From Paracoccaceae bacterium (GTDB lineage: Bacteria > Pseudomonadota > Alphaproteobacteria > Rhodobacterales > Rhodobacteraceae): DNA of 38,828 nucleotides. The notes under the pieces were generated by a model. It did not search any database. It had not been told where the DNA came from and worked only from the letters and a program-made list of their open reading frames with translations. Of this stretch, positions 14,372-23,819 are shown in pieces. The translations under genes and the position numbers were made by a program. Position 1 is the stretch's first letter. The number at the start of each line of letters is the position of its first letter. The stretch is taken from assembly GCA_011389685.1 (NCBI GenBank), contig JAABTV010000035.1, positions 1 through 38,828 of the forward strand. The letters run 5' to 3'.

Positions 14372-15157
14372 ATGACTAAACCGAACACGATCCGCAAAAC
14401 CGCCAGCCGGAAACAGGCCCGACCTGTCACGCTGGCCGACGCCCCGTTGCACCGCGTGCTCGAGGCCGAGCAGGACAGCACGACACAACGACCCAAGGGT
14501 CAGCGCACCCGCGCGCGTCTCATGGCGGCGGCGGCCTTTCACCTGGAACAGGACGGGTTCGTGAATCTGCGCGTCACCGATATCTGTGCCCGCGCCGGGG
14601 TCTCGCAGGGCACGTTCTATGTCTATTTCGATAACAAGACGACAATCTCAACGGCACTTCTGAGCGATTTCAACGAGCGTGGGATCGCCCTCTTGCGTTC
14701 GCAGGGGCCGCATGCCGATGACTGGGCCGCGATCCGCAAACCCACCGGCGCGCTGACCCGGCTTTACCGGCACAATCCCGGCCTGATGCGTTGCCTGTGG
14801 CAGATCAATGACGAGACGCCCGAATTCGGCGAGATCCTGCGCCAGGGCAACGCGGTCTGGATGCAGGCAGTGGCCCGCTCGATGCTGCGCCGCTCGCAGG
14901 GGGGCAGCTCCGATCTGGCTTTGGCGGTCGCCTACGCTATGGCCGCGATGGTCGATCAGTTCCTCGTGCAGCGTTATGTCACCTGCGATCCGATCCTCGC
15001 CGAGCTGATGCCCGATGAGCAAAGCTGCGCCGATCTCCTTTCGGCGCTGTGGTATCGCGCGGTCTGGGGTGCGCTGCCGCCCGGCATCGACCAGACCCGC
15101 GTTGCCGGGCTGGCCGCTTTCCATCTTTCCCCCGATCCCCGAAAGGACACCGAATGA
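14372..15157 (+). CDS. TetR-family regulator
   Basis: A 261-residue regulator. A basic N-terminal extension of about 45 residues precedes the TetR DNA-binding domain (about 48-95; VTDICARAGVSQGTFYVYFDNK is the helix-turn-helix block). The remainder is a helical ligand domain. It overlaps maoC by ATGA, so regulator and enzymes are co-expressed, and it is divergent from the TRAP operon. A CoA thioester or the transported acid is the likely ligand. The ATG at 14372 lacks a clear ribosome site, so a shorter protein starting inside the extension is possible. Confidence 0.82.
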   Translation: MTKPNTIRKTASRKQARPVTLADAPLHRVLEAEQDSTTQRPKGQRTRARLMAAAAFHLEQDGFVNLRVTDICARAGVSQGTFYVYFDNKTTISTALLSDFNERGIALLRSQGPHADDWAAIRKPTGALTRLYRHNPGLMRCLWQINDETPEFGEILRQGNAVWMQAVARSMLRRSQGGSSDLALAVAYAMAAMVDQFLVQRYVTCDPILAELMPDEQSCADLLSALWYRAVWGALPPGIDQTRVAGLAAFHLSPDPRKDTE

Positions 15158-15633
15158 CCCAGCCCTATACGATCGACACCATCGACTCCTTCGTCGGACA
15201 GGAAATCGGCATCTCCGACTGGTTCACCGTCGATCAGGGCCGGATCGACATGTTCGCCGCCGCGCATTACGACCCCGACCCCCAACATATCGACGCCGAC
15301 TGGGCCGCCGCCAACACGCCCTATGGCGGCACCATCGGCTTTGGCTTTCAAACCCTGTCGATGCTCAGCCACCTGACGATGAAGCTGCGACCCTCCGGTG
15401 TGGGTTTCGCGCTGAACTACGGGTTCGACCGCATTCGCTTTGTCGAACCGGTGCGCGTGGGTGTGCGGATCCGGGCGCGGCAATCGCTGACCTCCGCACA
15501 GACCCGCGCCCCCGGCGTCCATGTCATCACGACCCATAACATCGTGGAGATCGAGGGCAATGACCGCCCGGCGCTGGTGGCCGACTGGCTCGGTCTGCTG
15601 GCCGCCGAAGGCGTCGATCCCGCCACCATCTGA
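15154..15633 (+). CDS. MaoC-like (R)-specific enoyl-CoA hydratase
   Basis: A 159-residue hot-dog-fold protein. The hydratase dyad motif is present as FAAAHYDPDPQH, with catalytic Asp40 and His45, followed by TPYGGTIGFGF. Such enzymes add water to 2-enoyl-CoA substrates. GAAAGGAC precedes the ATG, which overlaps the tetR stop. The downstream acyl-CoA ligase begins 8 bases after this gene, suggesting sequential action on a CoA-activated acid. Confidence 0.85.
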   Translation: MTQPYTIDTIDSFVGQEIGISDWFTVDQGRIDMFAAAHYDPDPQHIDADWAAANTPYGGTIGFGFQTLSMLSHLTMKLRPSGVGFALNYGFDRIRFVEPVRVGVRIRARQSLTSAQTRAPGVHVITTHNIVEIEGNDRPALVADWLGLLAAEGVDPATI

Positions 15634-15641
15634 GGCCCGCC

Positions 15642-17219
15642 ATGCCAGACCCCATGCCCGAACGTGCCCCCGTCCTGCCGCGCATCGCCGATTACCTGGC
15701 CCATCACGCCGCCGGCCAGCCGGAGGCCGAAGCGATGGTCCACGGCGCCGCCCGCTGGAACTGGGCGCAACTGGCCGCGGAGGTCGAGACCCTGGCGCGG
15801 GCGTTCCTGGCCGCGGGCGTTCAAAGGGGCGACCGCATCGCTTGTCTCAGCACGCCACGCCCGGAATTCTGGATCGGCTTTCTGGCCTCGGCCCGGATCG
15901 GCGCGATCTGGGTCGGGCTCAACCCGCGCCATACCGGGCCGGAACTGACGCATGTGATCGAGGACAGCGCACCGGTTCTGCTGCTCGCGCTCGCCGCCCA
16001 TCGCGATCGCGATTTCGCTAGTGAGATCGCCGCCCTCACCGCCACGCGGCCGGAAATGCCGGTCTATCTCTTCGGTGGCGACGCGCCCAGCCTGCCCGAC
16101 CTGCTGGCGCTGGCCGATCAAACCGATCCCACCACGCTCGAACGCGCCGAGGCGGCGGTGCAGCCGGCCGACCCGGCCGCGATCGTCTATACCTCGGGCT
16201 CGACCGGCAAACCCAAGGGCGCACTCCTGCCCCATCGCGGCCTGTCGTTCTGCTCGCATCTGCAGAACCGTGCATGGGGCGCGCGGCAGGGTCAGACCCG
16301 GATCATCAACTATTTCCCGGTCAACCACCTGGCCGCGCTTTGCGATGTCTCCTGCTTTGTTCTGATCGCCGGCGGCGCGCTGATCTGGATGGAGGATTTC
16401 GATCCCGGCGCCACGCTGGCCACCGCCGCTGCCGAGCGGGTGACCGTGCTGGGAGGGGTTCCGACGATGATTCAGATGATCACCGCCCATCCCGACTATG
16501 CCGCCACCGACCTTGCCAGTGTCGAGACCATCGCCATCGGCGGTGCCGCAACGCCCCTGCCGCTGGTCCGGTTGCTGCGCGAACGCTTTGACCGCGTCTC
16601 CACCGGCTATGGCAGCACCGAAACCGTGGGTCACATGACCTTCACCGCACCCGATGCCCCCGACGAACAGATCGCGGGCAGCATCGGCTTGCCAGTGCCC
16701 GAATATGCCCTGCGCATCGCCACGCCCGAAGGGTCCACCTGCTGGCCCGGAGAAGAGGGCGAAATCCAGGTCAAGGGCGATTTCCTCTTTCTCGGCTATC
16801 ACCGCAACCCCGCGGCCACGGCCGAGGCATTCACCGCCGACGGCTGGTATCGCACCGGGGATGCGGCGGTGGCCAACCCGGACGGCACCTGGCGCCTGGT
16901 CGGTCGGCTGAAAGAGGTGTTCAAATCCGGCGGCTACAACATCTATCCGCGCGAGATCGAGATCGCGCTCGAAAACCATCCCGCCATCGCCCTCGCCGCC
17001 GTGGTCAACGTCCCCGACCCGCTTTTCGGCGAGGTCGGGCATGCCTTCGTCCTGTGCAAACCCGGCGCGGTGGTGGACGAGAACGCGCTGGCCGATCACT
17101 GCCGGTCACGGCTGGCCAATTACAAATGTCCCAAGCGTGTTTTCGTGGTATCGGACCTGCCGATGCTACCGGTCGGCAAGGTCGACAAACAGGCCCTGCG
17201 CACCGCTGCCCGAACCTAG
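15642..17219 (+). CDS. AMP-dependent acyl-CoA synthetase/ligase
   Basis: A 525-residue ANL-superfamily enzyme that activates a carboxylic acid with ATP and CoA. The P-loop YTSGSTGKPKG is at about 183-193, the YGSTE motif at about 322, GDAAVANPDGTWRLVGRLKE with the hinge near 415-425, and the C-terminal catalytic Lys in LPVGKVDKQALR near 512. The overall look is of a medium/long-chain or cyclic acid ligase, but the substrate cannot be read. It ends the tetR-maoC operon and stops 3 bases before the convergent amidohydrolase stop. An in-frame ATG at 15654 is an alternative start. Confidence 0.86.
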   Translation: MPDPMPERAPVLPRIADYLAHHAAGQPEAEAMVHGAARWNWAQLAAEVETLARAFLAAGVQRGDRIACLSTPRPEFWIGFLASARIGAIWVGLNPRHTGPELTHVIEDSAPVLLLALAAHRDRDFASEIAALTATRPEMPVYLFGGDAPSLPDLLALADQTDPTTLERAEAAVQPADPAAIVYTSGSTGKPKGALLPHRGLSFCSHLQNRAWGARQGQTRIINYFPVNHLAALCDVSCFVLIAGGALIWMEDFDPGATLATAAAERVTVLGGVPTMIQMITAHPDYAATDLASVETIAIGGAATPLPLVRLLRERFDRVSTGYGSTETVGHMTFTAPDAPDEQIAGSIGLPVPEYALRIATPEGSTCWPGEEGEIQVKGDFLFLGYHRNPAATAEAFTADGWYRTGDAAVANPDGTWRLVGRLKEVFKSGGYNIYPREIEIALENHPAIALAAVVNVPDPLFGEVGHAFVLCKPGAVVDENALADHCRSRLANYKCPKRVFVVSDLPMLPVGKVDKQALRTAART

Positions 17220-17222
17220 ACC

Positions 17223-18890
17223 TCACCCCTCCCAGGTCACCGTCCCGCCGCACAGTGTCAGCGCCGCGCGCGCCTGATCGAGCGTCTCGACCGGCGCCGC
17301 TTCAAGGTCGCGGTCCATCATCACCAGATCGGCGAGCATTCCCTCTTTGAGCATCCCGAACCGGCCCTCGTCGAACCCGGCAAAGGCCCCGCCCGCGCCA
17401 TAGCCGTGCAGCGTTTCCATCAGGGTCGAGGCATGGCCTGGATGCCCCTCTTTCCAAGGGCGCCGCGTGATCGCCGCCTTGACGCCGCGCATCGGGTTCA
17501 CATCCGACACCGGCCAGTCCGAGGCAAAGGCGAGGGGCACGCCCGCGTCGCGCAGATACTGCACCGGAAAGGCCCAGGGCCAGCGCGCCTCGCCCACGCG
17601 CGACACCCAGGGCTCGGGCGGGAAATCCATGGCACCCGGCGGGTGCGGCGGCTGCATCGAGGCGACCACGCCCAGTTCGGTGAAACGCGGCAGGTCGTCG
17701 GGATGCAGCACCTCGACATGTTCGATCCGGTGGCGGCTGTCGCGCTTGCCATTGGCCTTTTGCGCCGCCTCGTAACCATCGAGCACCCGACGCACCGCGC
17801 CGTCGCCGATGGCATGAACACTGATTTGAAGCCCGCGCCGGTCCGCCTCGATACAGGCCGCCGCGAACCGCGCTTCGTCGTGGAGCGGCTCGCCGCGCCA
17901 GCCGGGGCGGTCGGCGTAATCTTCGACCATCACGGCGGTGGCGCTGTCAATCACCCCGTCCATGAACATCTTGACCCGCCGCGCACTCAGCTTGTCGCTG
18001 TCGAACTCCTCGGCCAGCGCGCTGGCCTCTGACAGCGCCTCGACCGGCTTCTCCGGGGTCAGGTGAAACGGCACCTCGACCCGGCAGATCAACTCGCCCC
18101 GCGCCTCGATCTCGCGCAGAAGATCGAGCTGATAACGGTTGCCATCCATGTTGTGCAGCGCGGTGAACCCGAAAGAGGCGCAGTATTCCAACCCCTCTTT
18201 CAGCACCGCGATATCCTCTTCGCGTTGCTCGGGCGTCACGTGATCGGGTTCGATCCCCGCCAGCCCCAGCCCCTCGCGCCCGCCCGAGGAGCGCAGCGCC
18301 ATCACCGGGTCATAAGCCGCATGTTCGCGCAATTCGCCCGCTGCGGTGCCGTCCTGCGCCATCACCACCTCGTTGCCAGTCGGCATCTCGCGCCCATGCA
18401 AGAGCCCCGCCTTTTCAAGTGCGATGGTGTTGGCCCATGCGGTGTGGTGATCGCCCGCGACGTAAAGCACCGGACGCTCGGCCAATACCTCGTCCAGCAT
18501 CTGCCGCGTGGTCTGCACCCCGTCACCGAACAGGTTGTAATCCACCGCCTTGCAGATCAGCAGCGCCTCGTCCGGGTTCGCGTCGGCATAACCGCGCAGT
18601 TTCTCGCGCAGCGCCGGGAGTCCCCGCACCCCGTCAAGCTGAAGCAAGCGCATCCCGAAGGCCCCGGCGAAAAGATGCAGATGCGCCTCGACCATGCCCG
18701 GCATCACCGTCGCGCCGCCCGCGTCGATCACGCGGGTGTCCGGCCCTTTCAGCGTGTCCACCGCATCCCGCGCTCCGACCGCAAGGATGCGCTCGCCCGC
18801 GATGGCCACGGCCTCGGCGTGCGGCGCGTCCGGGTCCATGGTCAGAACGCGGGCATTTTCGATCACGATATCGGCTTTGGTCATGGTCAT
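17223..18890 (-). CDS. amidohydrolase family 3 (YtcJ/NfdA-like)
   Basis: A 555-residue metal-dependent hydrolase of the amidohydrolase superfamily. Metal-site motifs are visible: HLH at 70-72, a candidate carboxylated Lys in RRVKMFMDG, ISVHAIGDGAVRR, HRIEHVEVLHP, and the catalytic Asp in ASDWPVSDVNP. Characterised relatives include N-substituted formamide deformylase, so cleavage of an unusual C-N bond is likely; the substrate is unknown. The ATG at 18890 overlaps the stop of the upstream TetR gene by ATGA, which favours it over the in-frame ATG at 18884. It should be co-regulated with the divergent ABC transporter. Confidence 0.83.
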   Translation of the reverse strand: MTMTKADIVIENARVLTMDPDAPHAEAVAIAGERILAVGARDAVDTLKGPDTRVIDAGGATVMPGMVEAHLHLFAGAFGMRLLQLDGVRGLPALREKLRGYADANPDEALLICKAVDYNLFGDGVQTTRQMLDEVLAERPVLYVAGDHHTAWANTIALEKAGLLHGREMPTGNEVVMAQDGTAAGELREHAAYDPVMALRSSGGREGLGLAGIEPDHVTPEQREEDIAVLKEGLEYCASFGFTALHNMDGNRYQLDLLREIEARGELICRVEVPFHLTPEKPVEALSEASALAEEFDSDKLSARRVKMFMDGVIDSATAVMVEDYADRPGWRGEPLHDEARFAAACIEADRRGLQISVHAIGDGAVRRVLDGYEAAQKANGKRDSRHRIEHVEVLHPDDLPRFTELGVVASMQPPHPPGAMDFPPEPWVSRVGEARWPWAFPVQYLRDAGVPLAFASDWPVSDVNPMRGVKAAITRRPWKEGHPGHASTLMETLHGYGAGGAFAGFDEGRFGMLKEGMLADLVMMDRDLEAAPVETLDQARAALTLCGGTVTWEG

Positions 18891-19582
18891 GGCTTTCCGG
18901 GCTTGAGGGTGGGAGATTTCACGAACGCCTCTTCAAACAGCATCTGGGCCAGCGGCACGACCCGCCGAAGCATTTGCGCGCGGTGCTGGTCGAGGGTCAT
19001 GTCGTCGTCCTTGATCAGGTCAAAGAACGCGGGGTTCCATACGTCATAGAACAGTTGCGCCAGCGCCTCGGAATCCGGCTCGGCGCCGTTGCGCTGGCGG
19101 ATGTCATAAGCATCGAAGAAACCCACGATCACGCGCAGAAGCTCCTCATCCACGGTCTCGTAATTGCGGGCCAGATCGGTCCCGGGATGGCGGATCGTGG
19201 CGGCCTCGGCATAGCGCCAGATGCGCTTGCTCGCGATATCGAGCGTGCGCGCGGCAAACAGCGTGAACAGATCAGCGATCACCGTGCCGAAATCGAGATC
19301 CGTGCGCATCGCCGGTGCCAGATCGGCGGCGCGCGCCTTCTGCGCACCCTCGGTGATCAGCGCTATCAGGATGCCGTCCTTGTGGCCGAAATAGTTGAAG
19401 ATCGTGGGGGTCGAGACCCCGACCGCATCGGCGATCTCGGCCATGGTGGTGGCGTCGATCCCCTTCTGCGCGAACAGCTCGCTTGCCCGGGCAAGTATGA
19501 TTCCGCGCCGCTGGGCCTTTTTTCGCCCGCGCAGGCCGGGGGGCGTGGCTTCGCTGCCTTGATCTTGTGCAATGTCGCCCAA
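18887..19582 (-). CDS. TetR-family regulator
   Basis: A 231-residue regulator with a basic N-terminus and a TetR helix-turn-helix (about 30-75, including MAEIADAVGVSTPTIFNYFG), then a helical ligand-binding domain. It is the first gene of a leftward operon with the amidohydrolase and is divergent from the polyamine-type ABC operon. The palindrome at 19620-19643 is its likely operator. The ligand is presumably the transported or hydrolysed compound. Confidence 0.87.
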   Translation of the reverse strand: MGDIAQDQGSEATPPGLRGRKKAQRRGIILARASELFAQKGIDATTMAEIADAVGVSTPTIFNYFGHKDGILIALITEGAQKARAADLAPAMRTDLDFGTVIADLFTLFAARTLDIASKRIWRYAEAATIRHPGTDLARNYETVDEELLRVIVGFFDAYDIRQRNGAEPDSEALAQLFYDVWNPAFFDLIKDDDMTLDQHRAQMLRRVVPLAQMLFEEAFVKSPTLKPGKP

Positions 19583-19602
19583 GGCGCACCCCGTTTGATC
19601 TG

Positions 19603-19648
19603 TTGGTCTAAAATTTTTTATTGACTAAAATATTTTTGTCAATACCAA
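19603..19648. promoter_or_regulatory. TetR operator: 24-bp palindrome in an AT-rich island
   Basis: Bases 19620-19643 form a near-perfect 24-bp palindrome with ATTGAC and GTCAAT ends (11 of 12 base pairs symmetrical). A third, looser half-site, reading TTTTAGACCA on the - strand, lies at about 19605-19614. An outer pair TTGGT (19603-19607) and ACCAA (19644-19648) brackets the block. It lies in the 201-base gap between the divergent TetR and ABC genes and is strikingly AT-rich for this genome. TTGACT at 19621 could double as a -35 element for rightward transcription. The rest of the gap (19649-19783) shows no gene. Confidence 0.6.
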
Positions 19649-19783
19649 TTGAGAAACAAGACGGGACCGGGGGGCCGCGGATGAACGACATTGCAAGTCT
19701 TTCTTGCCGAAACAGAAGACCTGCCCCTATCCTGAAGAAAACACGATGCCGGACGGAACCACCGGCCAACAGGGACGACATGA

Positions 19784-20914
19784 ATGACCAGCCAGACCGC
19801 GCATGCTGAGCCATCCGACGCCACCGATACCGACACCGACACGGCTGCGATTGCCGTGGATGTCGATCGCGTCTCCAAGATCTTTCGCGGCGAAACCGAG
19901 GTGCGCGCGCTCGACGACGTGTCCGTGGGCATCCGCAAGAACGAGTTTTTCACCCTTCTGGGTCCATCCGGCTGTGGCAAGACCACCCTCCTGCGCCTGA
20001 TCGCCGGGTTCGAGCCGCCCACCATGGGCGCGATCCGGCTCGGGACGCGCGACATTTCCCGCCTGCCCCCGAACCAGCGCCCGATCAACACCGTGTTCCA
20101 GAACTACGCCCTGTTTCCGCATATGTCGGTGGCGCAGAACATCGCCTTCGGCCTTGAAATGCTGGGCAAACCCAAGGCCGAGGTTCAGCGCACCGTCGAC
20201 GAGATGCTGCACCTTGTGCGGATGGAAGAGTTGAAGAACCGCCGCACCAGCGAAATCTCGGGCGGTCAGCAACAGCGCGTCGCACTCGCCCGCGCACTGG
20301 CGCCTCACCCCGAGGTTCTGCTGCTGGACGAGCCACTTTCGGCGCTCGATCTCAAGCTGCGCAAGGACATGCAGATCGAGTTGAAGCGGCTCCAGCACGA
20401 GACCGGCATCACCTTCATCTTCGTCACCCACGACCAGGAGGAGGCGCTCACCATGTCCGACCGGGTCGCGGTGATGAGCGCGGGCAAGATCCTTCAGGTC
20501 GGCCGCCCCCGCGACGTCTATGAACGCCCGGCCGAACGATTCGTCGCCAATTTCATCGGTGAATCCAATTTCCTCGATGCCACGCTGTCGGGTGGCACGG
20601 TCGAACTGGCCGCCGGTGGCCGCTTCGAGGTGCGGGTGCCCGAGGGTGTGCGCGACGGTGCGGTCAGCGTTCTGGTGCGCCCCGAACATGCCACCGTGCA
20701 TTCCGGCGAACCGGGCGAAGGGGAAATCGCTGCAACCGCCGAAAACGTGGTCTATTCCGGCGAAGCGACCGTTGTGCATCTGCGCCTTGCCACCGGCGAG
20801 GCGATCAAGATCCGCCTTGCCAACGCGCCGCAGGGCGGCGAGGCCCCGCCCCGAACCGGCGGCGCGGCGGCGATCCGCATCGCGCCCGGCGCGGTCACGG
20901 TTCTGAGGGATTGA
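19784..20914 (+). CDS. potA: polyamine-type ABC transporter ATP-binding protein (PotA-like)
   Basis: A 376-residue ATPase with Walker [10 protein letters not shown] (60-68), Q-loop QNYALFPH, signature SGGQQQR, Walker B LLLDEP and switch THDQEEA, followed by a C-terminal TOBE-type regulatory domain. These features and the permease and binding-protein neighbours identify the PotA group that energises import of spermidine, putrescine or related cations. The N-terminus carries a low-complexity Asp/Thr-rich stretch (12-20). I chose the ATG at 19784, with AGGGA eight bases upstream; an out-of-frame ATG at 19780 leads to a stop within nine codons. Confidence 0.88.
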   Translation: MTSQTAHAEPSDATDTDTDTAAIAVDVDRVSKIFRGETEVRALDDVSVGIRKNEFFTLLGPSGCGKTTLLRLIAGFEPPTMGAIRLGTRDISRLPPNQRPINTVFQNYALFPHMSVAQNIAFGLEMLGKPKAEVQRTVDEMLHLVRMEELKNRRTSEISGGQQQRVALARALAPHPEVLLLDEPLSALDLKLRKDMQIELKRLQHETGITFIFVTHDQEEALTMSDRVAVMSAGKILQVGRPRDVYERPAERFVANFIGESNFLDATLSGGTVELAAGGRFEVRVPEGVRDGAVSVLVRPEHATVHSGEPGEGEIAATAENVVYSGEATVVHLRLATGEAIKIRLANAPQGGEAPPRTGGAAAIRIAPGAVTVLRD

Positions 20915-20918
20915 GCCC

Positions 20919-21857
20919 ATGAGCAAACAGGCCGAAACCCCCTTCCCGCCCGGTGCTCTCGAACGCGAGGCCGAGATCGCCGACACGCGGAACCGCTGGC
21001 TGCTGTCGCTTCCGGCCATTGTGATCATCGTCTGCGCTGCCGCCGGGCCGCTTCTGGTGATGGTGGTCTATTCGTTTCTCACGCCGGGCGATTACGGCAA
21101 TGTCAAATGGGAGTTCTCGCTCGACGGCTGGACCAACACCATCGTGCAGCGCGACATCTTCGATGACACGCTGATCTGGGCCGACGCACATCTGTCGATC
21201 TTCTGGCGGTCGTTCTCGCTCTCGCTGATCACCACGATCCTGACGCTGATCATCGGCGTGCCGACCGCGTGGTTCGTCGCCACCCAGCCGCCGGGACGGC
21301 GCGAATTCTGGCTGTTCCTTGTCACCGTGCCGTTCTGGACCAACCTCCTGGTGCGGACCATCGCGGTTCAGGAACTGATCCGCAGCGAAGGGGTGATCAA
21401 CCTCATCCTGCTCAAGATCGGCATCATCGACGCGCCGATCCAGATGATGTTCACCGATTTCGCCATCGGTTTCGGCATGACCTATGTCTATCTGCCGCTG
21501 ATGGTGCTGCCGGTCTATGCCGCCGTGGACAAGCTCGACTTCCGCCTCGTCGAGGCCGCGCATGACCTCTATGCCGGCCGCTGGACCGCCTTTCGCCGGG
21601 TGATCCTGCCATTGATCAAGCCCGGCATCATCGCCGGGTCGATTCTCGTTTTCGTGCCCTGCCTTGGCGCCTATGTCACGCCGCGGGTGCTGGGCGGGGG
21701 CAAGAACCTGATGTTCGGCAACCTGATCGAGCTGCAATTCGGCGCCGGGCGCAACTGGCCGCTCGGGGCGGCGCTGTCGCTGATGCTCATGACCGCGGTG
21801 ATGGTCGCGCTCATCTTCTATGTCCGCATCACCTCGCGGGAGCAGGCCGATGGTTGA
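20919..21857 (+). CDS. potB: polyamine-type ABC transporter permease (PotB-like)
   Basis: A 312-residue inner-membrane permease with about six membrane helices. The cytoplasmic EAA-loop motif appears as VEAAHDLYAGRWTAFRRVILPLIKPGI. Its first codon is four bases after potA, with GAGGGA at the potA end as ribosome site. It should pair with the following permease to form the channel of the importer. Confidence 0.87.
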   Translation: MSKQAETPFPPGALEREAEIADTRNRWLLSLPAIVIIVCAAAGPLLVMVVYSFLTPGDYGNVKWEFSLDGWTNTIVQRDIFDDTLIWADAHLSIFWRSFSLSLITTILTLIIGVPTAWFVATQPPGRREFWLFLVTVPFWTNLLVRTIAVQELIRSEGVINLILLKIGIIDAPIQMMFTDFAIGFGMTYVYLPLMVLPVYAAVDKLDFRLVEAAHDLYAGRWTAFRRVILPLIKPGIIAGSILVFVPCLGAYVTPRVLGGGKNLMFGNLIELQFGAGRNWPLGAALSLMLMTAVMVALIFYVRITSREQADG

Positions 21858-22716
21858 AACAGCACGCCCCACCCCGACCGAAACCGTCGCCCCCGCGATG
21901 ACCGTACCGCGCCGCGAACCCCGCGGCTATTCGGTGCGCACCCTGCCGGGCTTTGCCGCCATGGCGATCTTCACCTTTGTCGGGCTTTACGCGCCGATCC
22001 TGATCCTTGTCACCTATTCCTTCAACGCCGGCAGCTCGCTGGCCATATGGGAAGGCTTCTCGCTGCGCTGGTATTACCAGGCCGCCGCAAACGAAGCGGT
22101 TCAGGACGCCGCGATCCGGTCGCTCTACCTTGCCTTCTGCGCCGCCAGCATCGCCACCGTCGCCGCCACCATGGCCGCGCTGGCCACGACCCGGACCCGC
22201 CGCTTTCCTGGCAAGACGATGATCTATTCGCTGATCAATCAGCCGCTGATGATCCCCGAGATCGTGACCGCCGTGGCGCTCCTCATCGTGTTTGCCGCGA
22301 TCAAGGTCTGGACCGGCCACACCTCGATGATCTACCTGATCGCCGCGCACACCGCCTTTTGCGTGCCGTTCGCCTACCTGCCGATCCGCGCCCGGCTCGA
22401 AACCATGGACACCACGCTCGAAACCGCCGCACAGGATCTCTATGCGTCGCGCTGGCTGACCTTTCGCCGGGTCACGCTGCCGCTGATGTGGCCGGGCATC
22501 GTCGCCGGGCTGATGCTGGCCTTCGTGATCTCGCTCGATGACGTGGTGATCACCGAATTCGTGAAATCCGCGGGACAAGAGACCATCCCCACCTATATGC
22601 TGGGCCAGTTGCGGCGCGTCGTGACTCCCGAGGTCAACGCCATTTCCACCGTGATCCTCATGGCCGGGGTGATCCTCGTGGCGCTCTTCTTTCGCCTGAC
22701 CAGCCGCCGCCGCTGA
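21850..22716 (+). CDS. potC: polyamine-type ABC transporter permease (PotC-like)
   Basis: A 288-residue second permease with about six membrane helices and the EAA motif (ETAAQDLYASRWLTFRRVTLPLMWPGI). The conserved SLDDVVITEF of PotC proteins is present near the C-terminus. The ATG at 21850 overlaps the end of potB by 8 bases and has a GGGAG-like site upstream; the longer open frame from 21820 lies inside potB. Confidence 0.87.
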   Translation: MVETARPTPTETVAPAMTVPRREPRGYSVRTLPGFAAMAIFTFVGLYAPILILVTYSFNAGSSLAIWEGFSLRWYYQAAANEAVQDAAIRSLYLAFCAASIATVAATMAALATTRTRRFPGKTMIYSLINQPLMIPEIVTAVALLIVFAAIKVWTGHTSMIYLIAAHTAFCVPFAYLPIRARLETMDTTLETAAQDLYASRWLTFRRVTLPLMWPGIVAGLMLAFVISLDDVVITEFVKSAGQETIPTYMLGQLRRVVTPEVNAISTVILMAGVILVALFFRLTSRRR

Positions 22717-22781
22717 CCGGTCCAACCCGCCACCAGAGCGGGGATCAACAGAAAATCGAACCCAACAAGGAGTGAATACCA

Positions 22782-23804
22782 ATGAAGAAACTCGCAATCA
22801 CCGCCTCCGCCCTGGCCCTCGCGGCCTCGGGCGCCTTCGCCCAGGAGCTCAACCTCTACAACTGGGGCAATTACACCAACCCCAAGCTGATCGAGAAATT
22901 CGAGGCCGAAACCGGCATCAAGGTCACCATCACCGATTTCGATTCGAACGACACCGCGCTCGCCAAGGTCAAGGCCGGCGGGCACGGCTTCGACCTCGTG
23001 GTGCCGAGTCACACCTATGTCCCGATCTGGATCTCCGAAGGTCTGCTGATGGAAAGCCGCCCGGACCAGATGGAGAATTTCGCGAAGGTCGACCCGCAAT
23101 GGGTCGACGTGGAATGGGATCCGGGCCGCCACTACACCGTGCCGTGGCAATGGGGCACGACCGGCGTCGTGGTCAATACCAAGTATTATGACGGCGACAT
23201 CAACACCTCGGCGATCTTTCTCGACCCTCCGGACGAGCTGAAGAACAAGATCAACGTCGTGCCGGAAATGGGCGACGTGATGGCGCTCGCGGTCATGTAT
23301 CACGGCGGAGAGCCCTGTTCGGACGACAGGGAATTGCTGAAACAGGTGCGCGACACCCTGGTCGAGGCCAAGCAGCACTGGCTCGGCATGGATTACGGCA
23401 ATATCGAGAAATTCGCCAAGGAGGACATGTGGGCCGGTGTGAACTGGAACGGCTCGACCTTCCGGATGCGCCTGGCGAATGAAAACATCGCCTATGGCTA
23501 TCCCAAGGAAGGCTATCCGGTGTGGATGGATTCGGTGGCCGTGCTCAAGGACGCACAGAACGTGGACGAGGCCAAGGCCTTTCAGAATTTCATCATGGAC
23601 CCGGAAAACGCCGCGATGATTTCCGAATTCGCCCGCTATGCCAACGGGATCAAGGGTTCCGAGGCCTTCATGCCCGAGGACATGAAGACCGCGCCCGAGA
23701 TCGTCATTCCCGAAGAGCTGAAACCCGCAGGCGTCTTCAATTCCACCTGCCCGCCCGCAACCCAGGCGCTTTACACCCGCATCTGGACGGATCTGCAAAA
23801 GTAG
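22782..23804 (+). CDS. potD: polyamine-type periplasmic binding protein (PotD-like)
   Basis: A 340-residue extracytoplasmic solute-binding protein. It has a signal peptide cleaved near residue 21 (ASGAFA/QE), no lipobox, and the PotD/PotF start LNLYNWGNYTNPKLIEKFE. It binds the cationic substrate for the importer. A strong AAGGAG precedes the ATG. A 65-base spacer with a small hairpin (CCCGC 22726-22730 / GCGGG 22738-22742) separates it from potC, and a stable hairpin follows it; both are common ways to give the binding protein extra mRNA stability. Exact ligand specificity cannot be told. Confidence 0.88.
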   Translation: MKKLAITASALALAASGAFAQELNLYNWGNYTNPKLIEKFEAETGIKVTITDFDSNDTALAKVKAGGHGFDLVVPSHTYVPIWISEGLLMESRPDQMENFAKVDPQWVDVEWDPGRHYTVPWQWGTTGVVVNTKYYDGDINTSAIFLDPPDELKNKINVVPEMGDVMALAVMYHGGEPCSDDRELLKQVRDTLVEAKQHWLGMDYGNIEKFAKEDMWAGVNWNGSTFRMRLANENIAYGYPKEGYPVWMDSVAVLKDAQNVDEAKAFQNFIMDPENAAMISEFARYANGIKGSEAFMPEDMKTAPEIVIPEELKPAGVFNSTCPPATQALYTRIWTDLQK

Positions 23805-23819
23805 GACCGCTAAACCACA

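Noticed and set aside
15417-17099. 560-codon - strand open frame opposite maoC and the CoA ligase
   Set aside because: The sense strand carries complete ligase motifs; the antisense product is not recognisable.
19621-19809. 62-codon + strand open frame in the divergent TetR/ABC gap
   Set aside because: It begins inside the likely operator, has no ribosome site or similarity, and overlaps the potA start.
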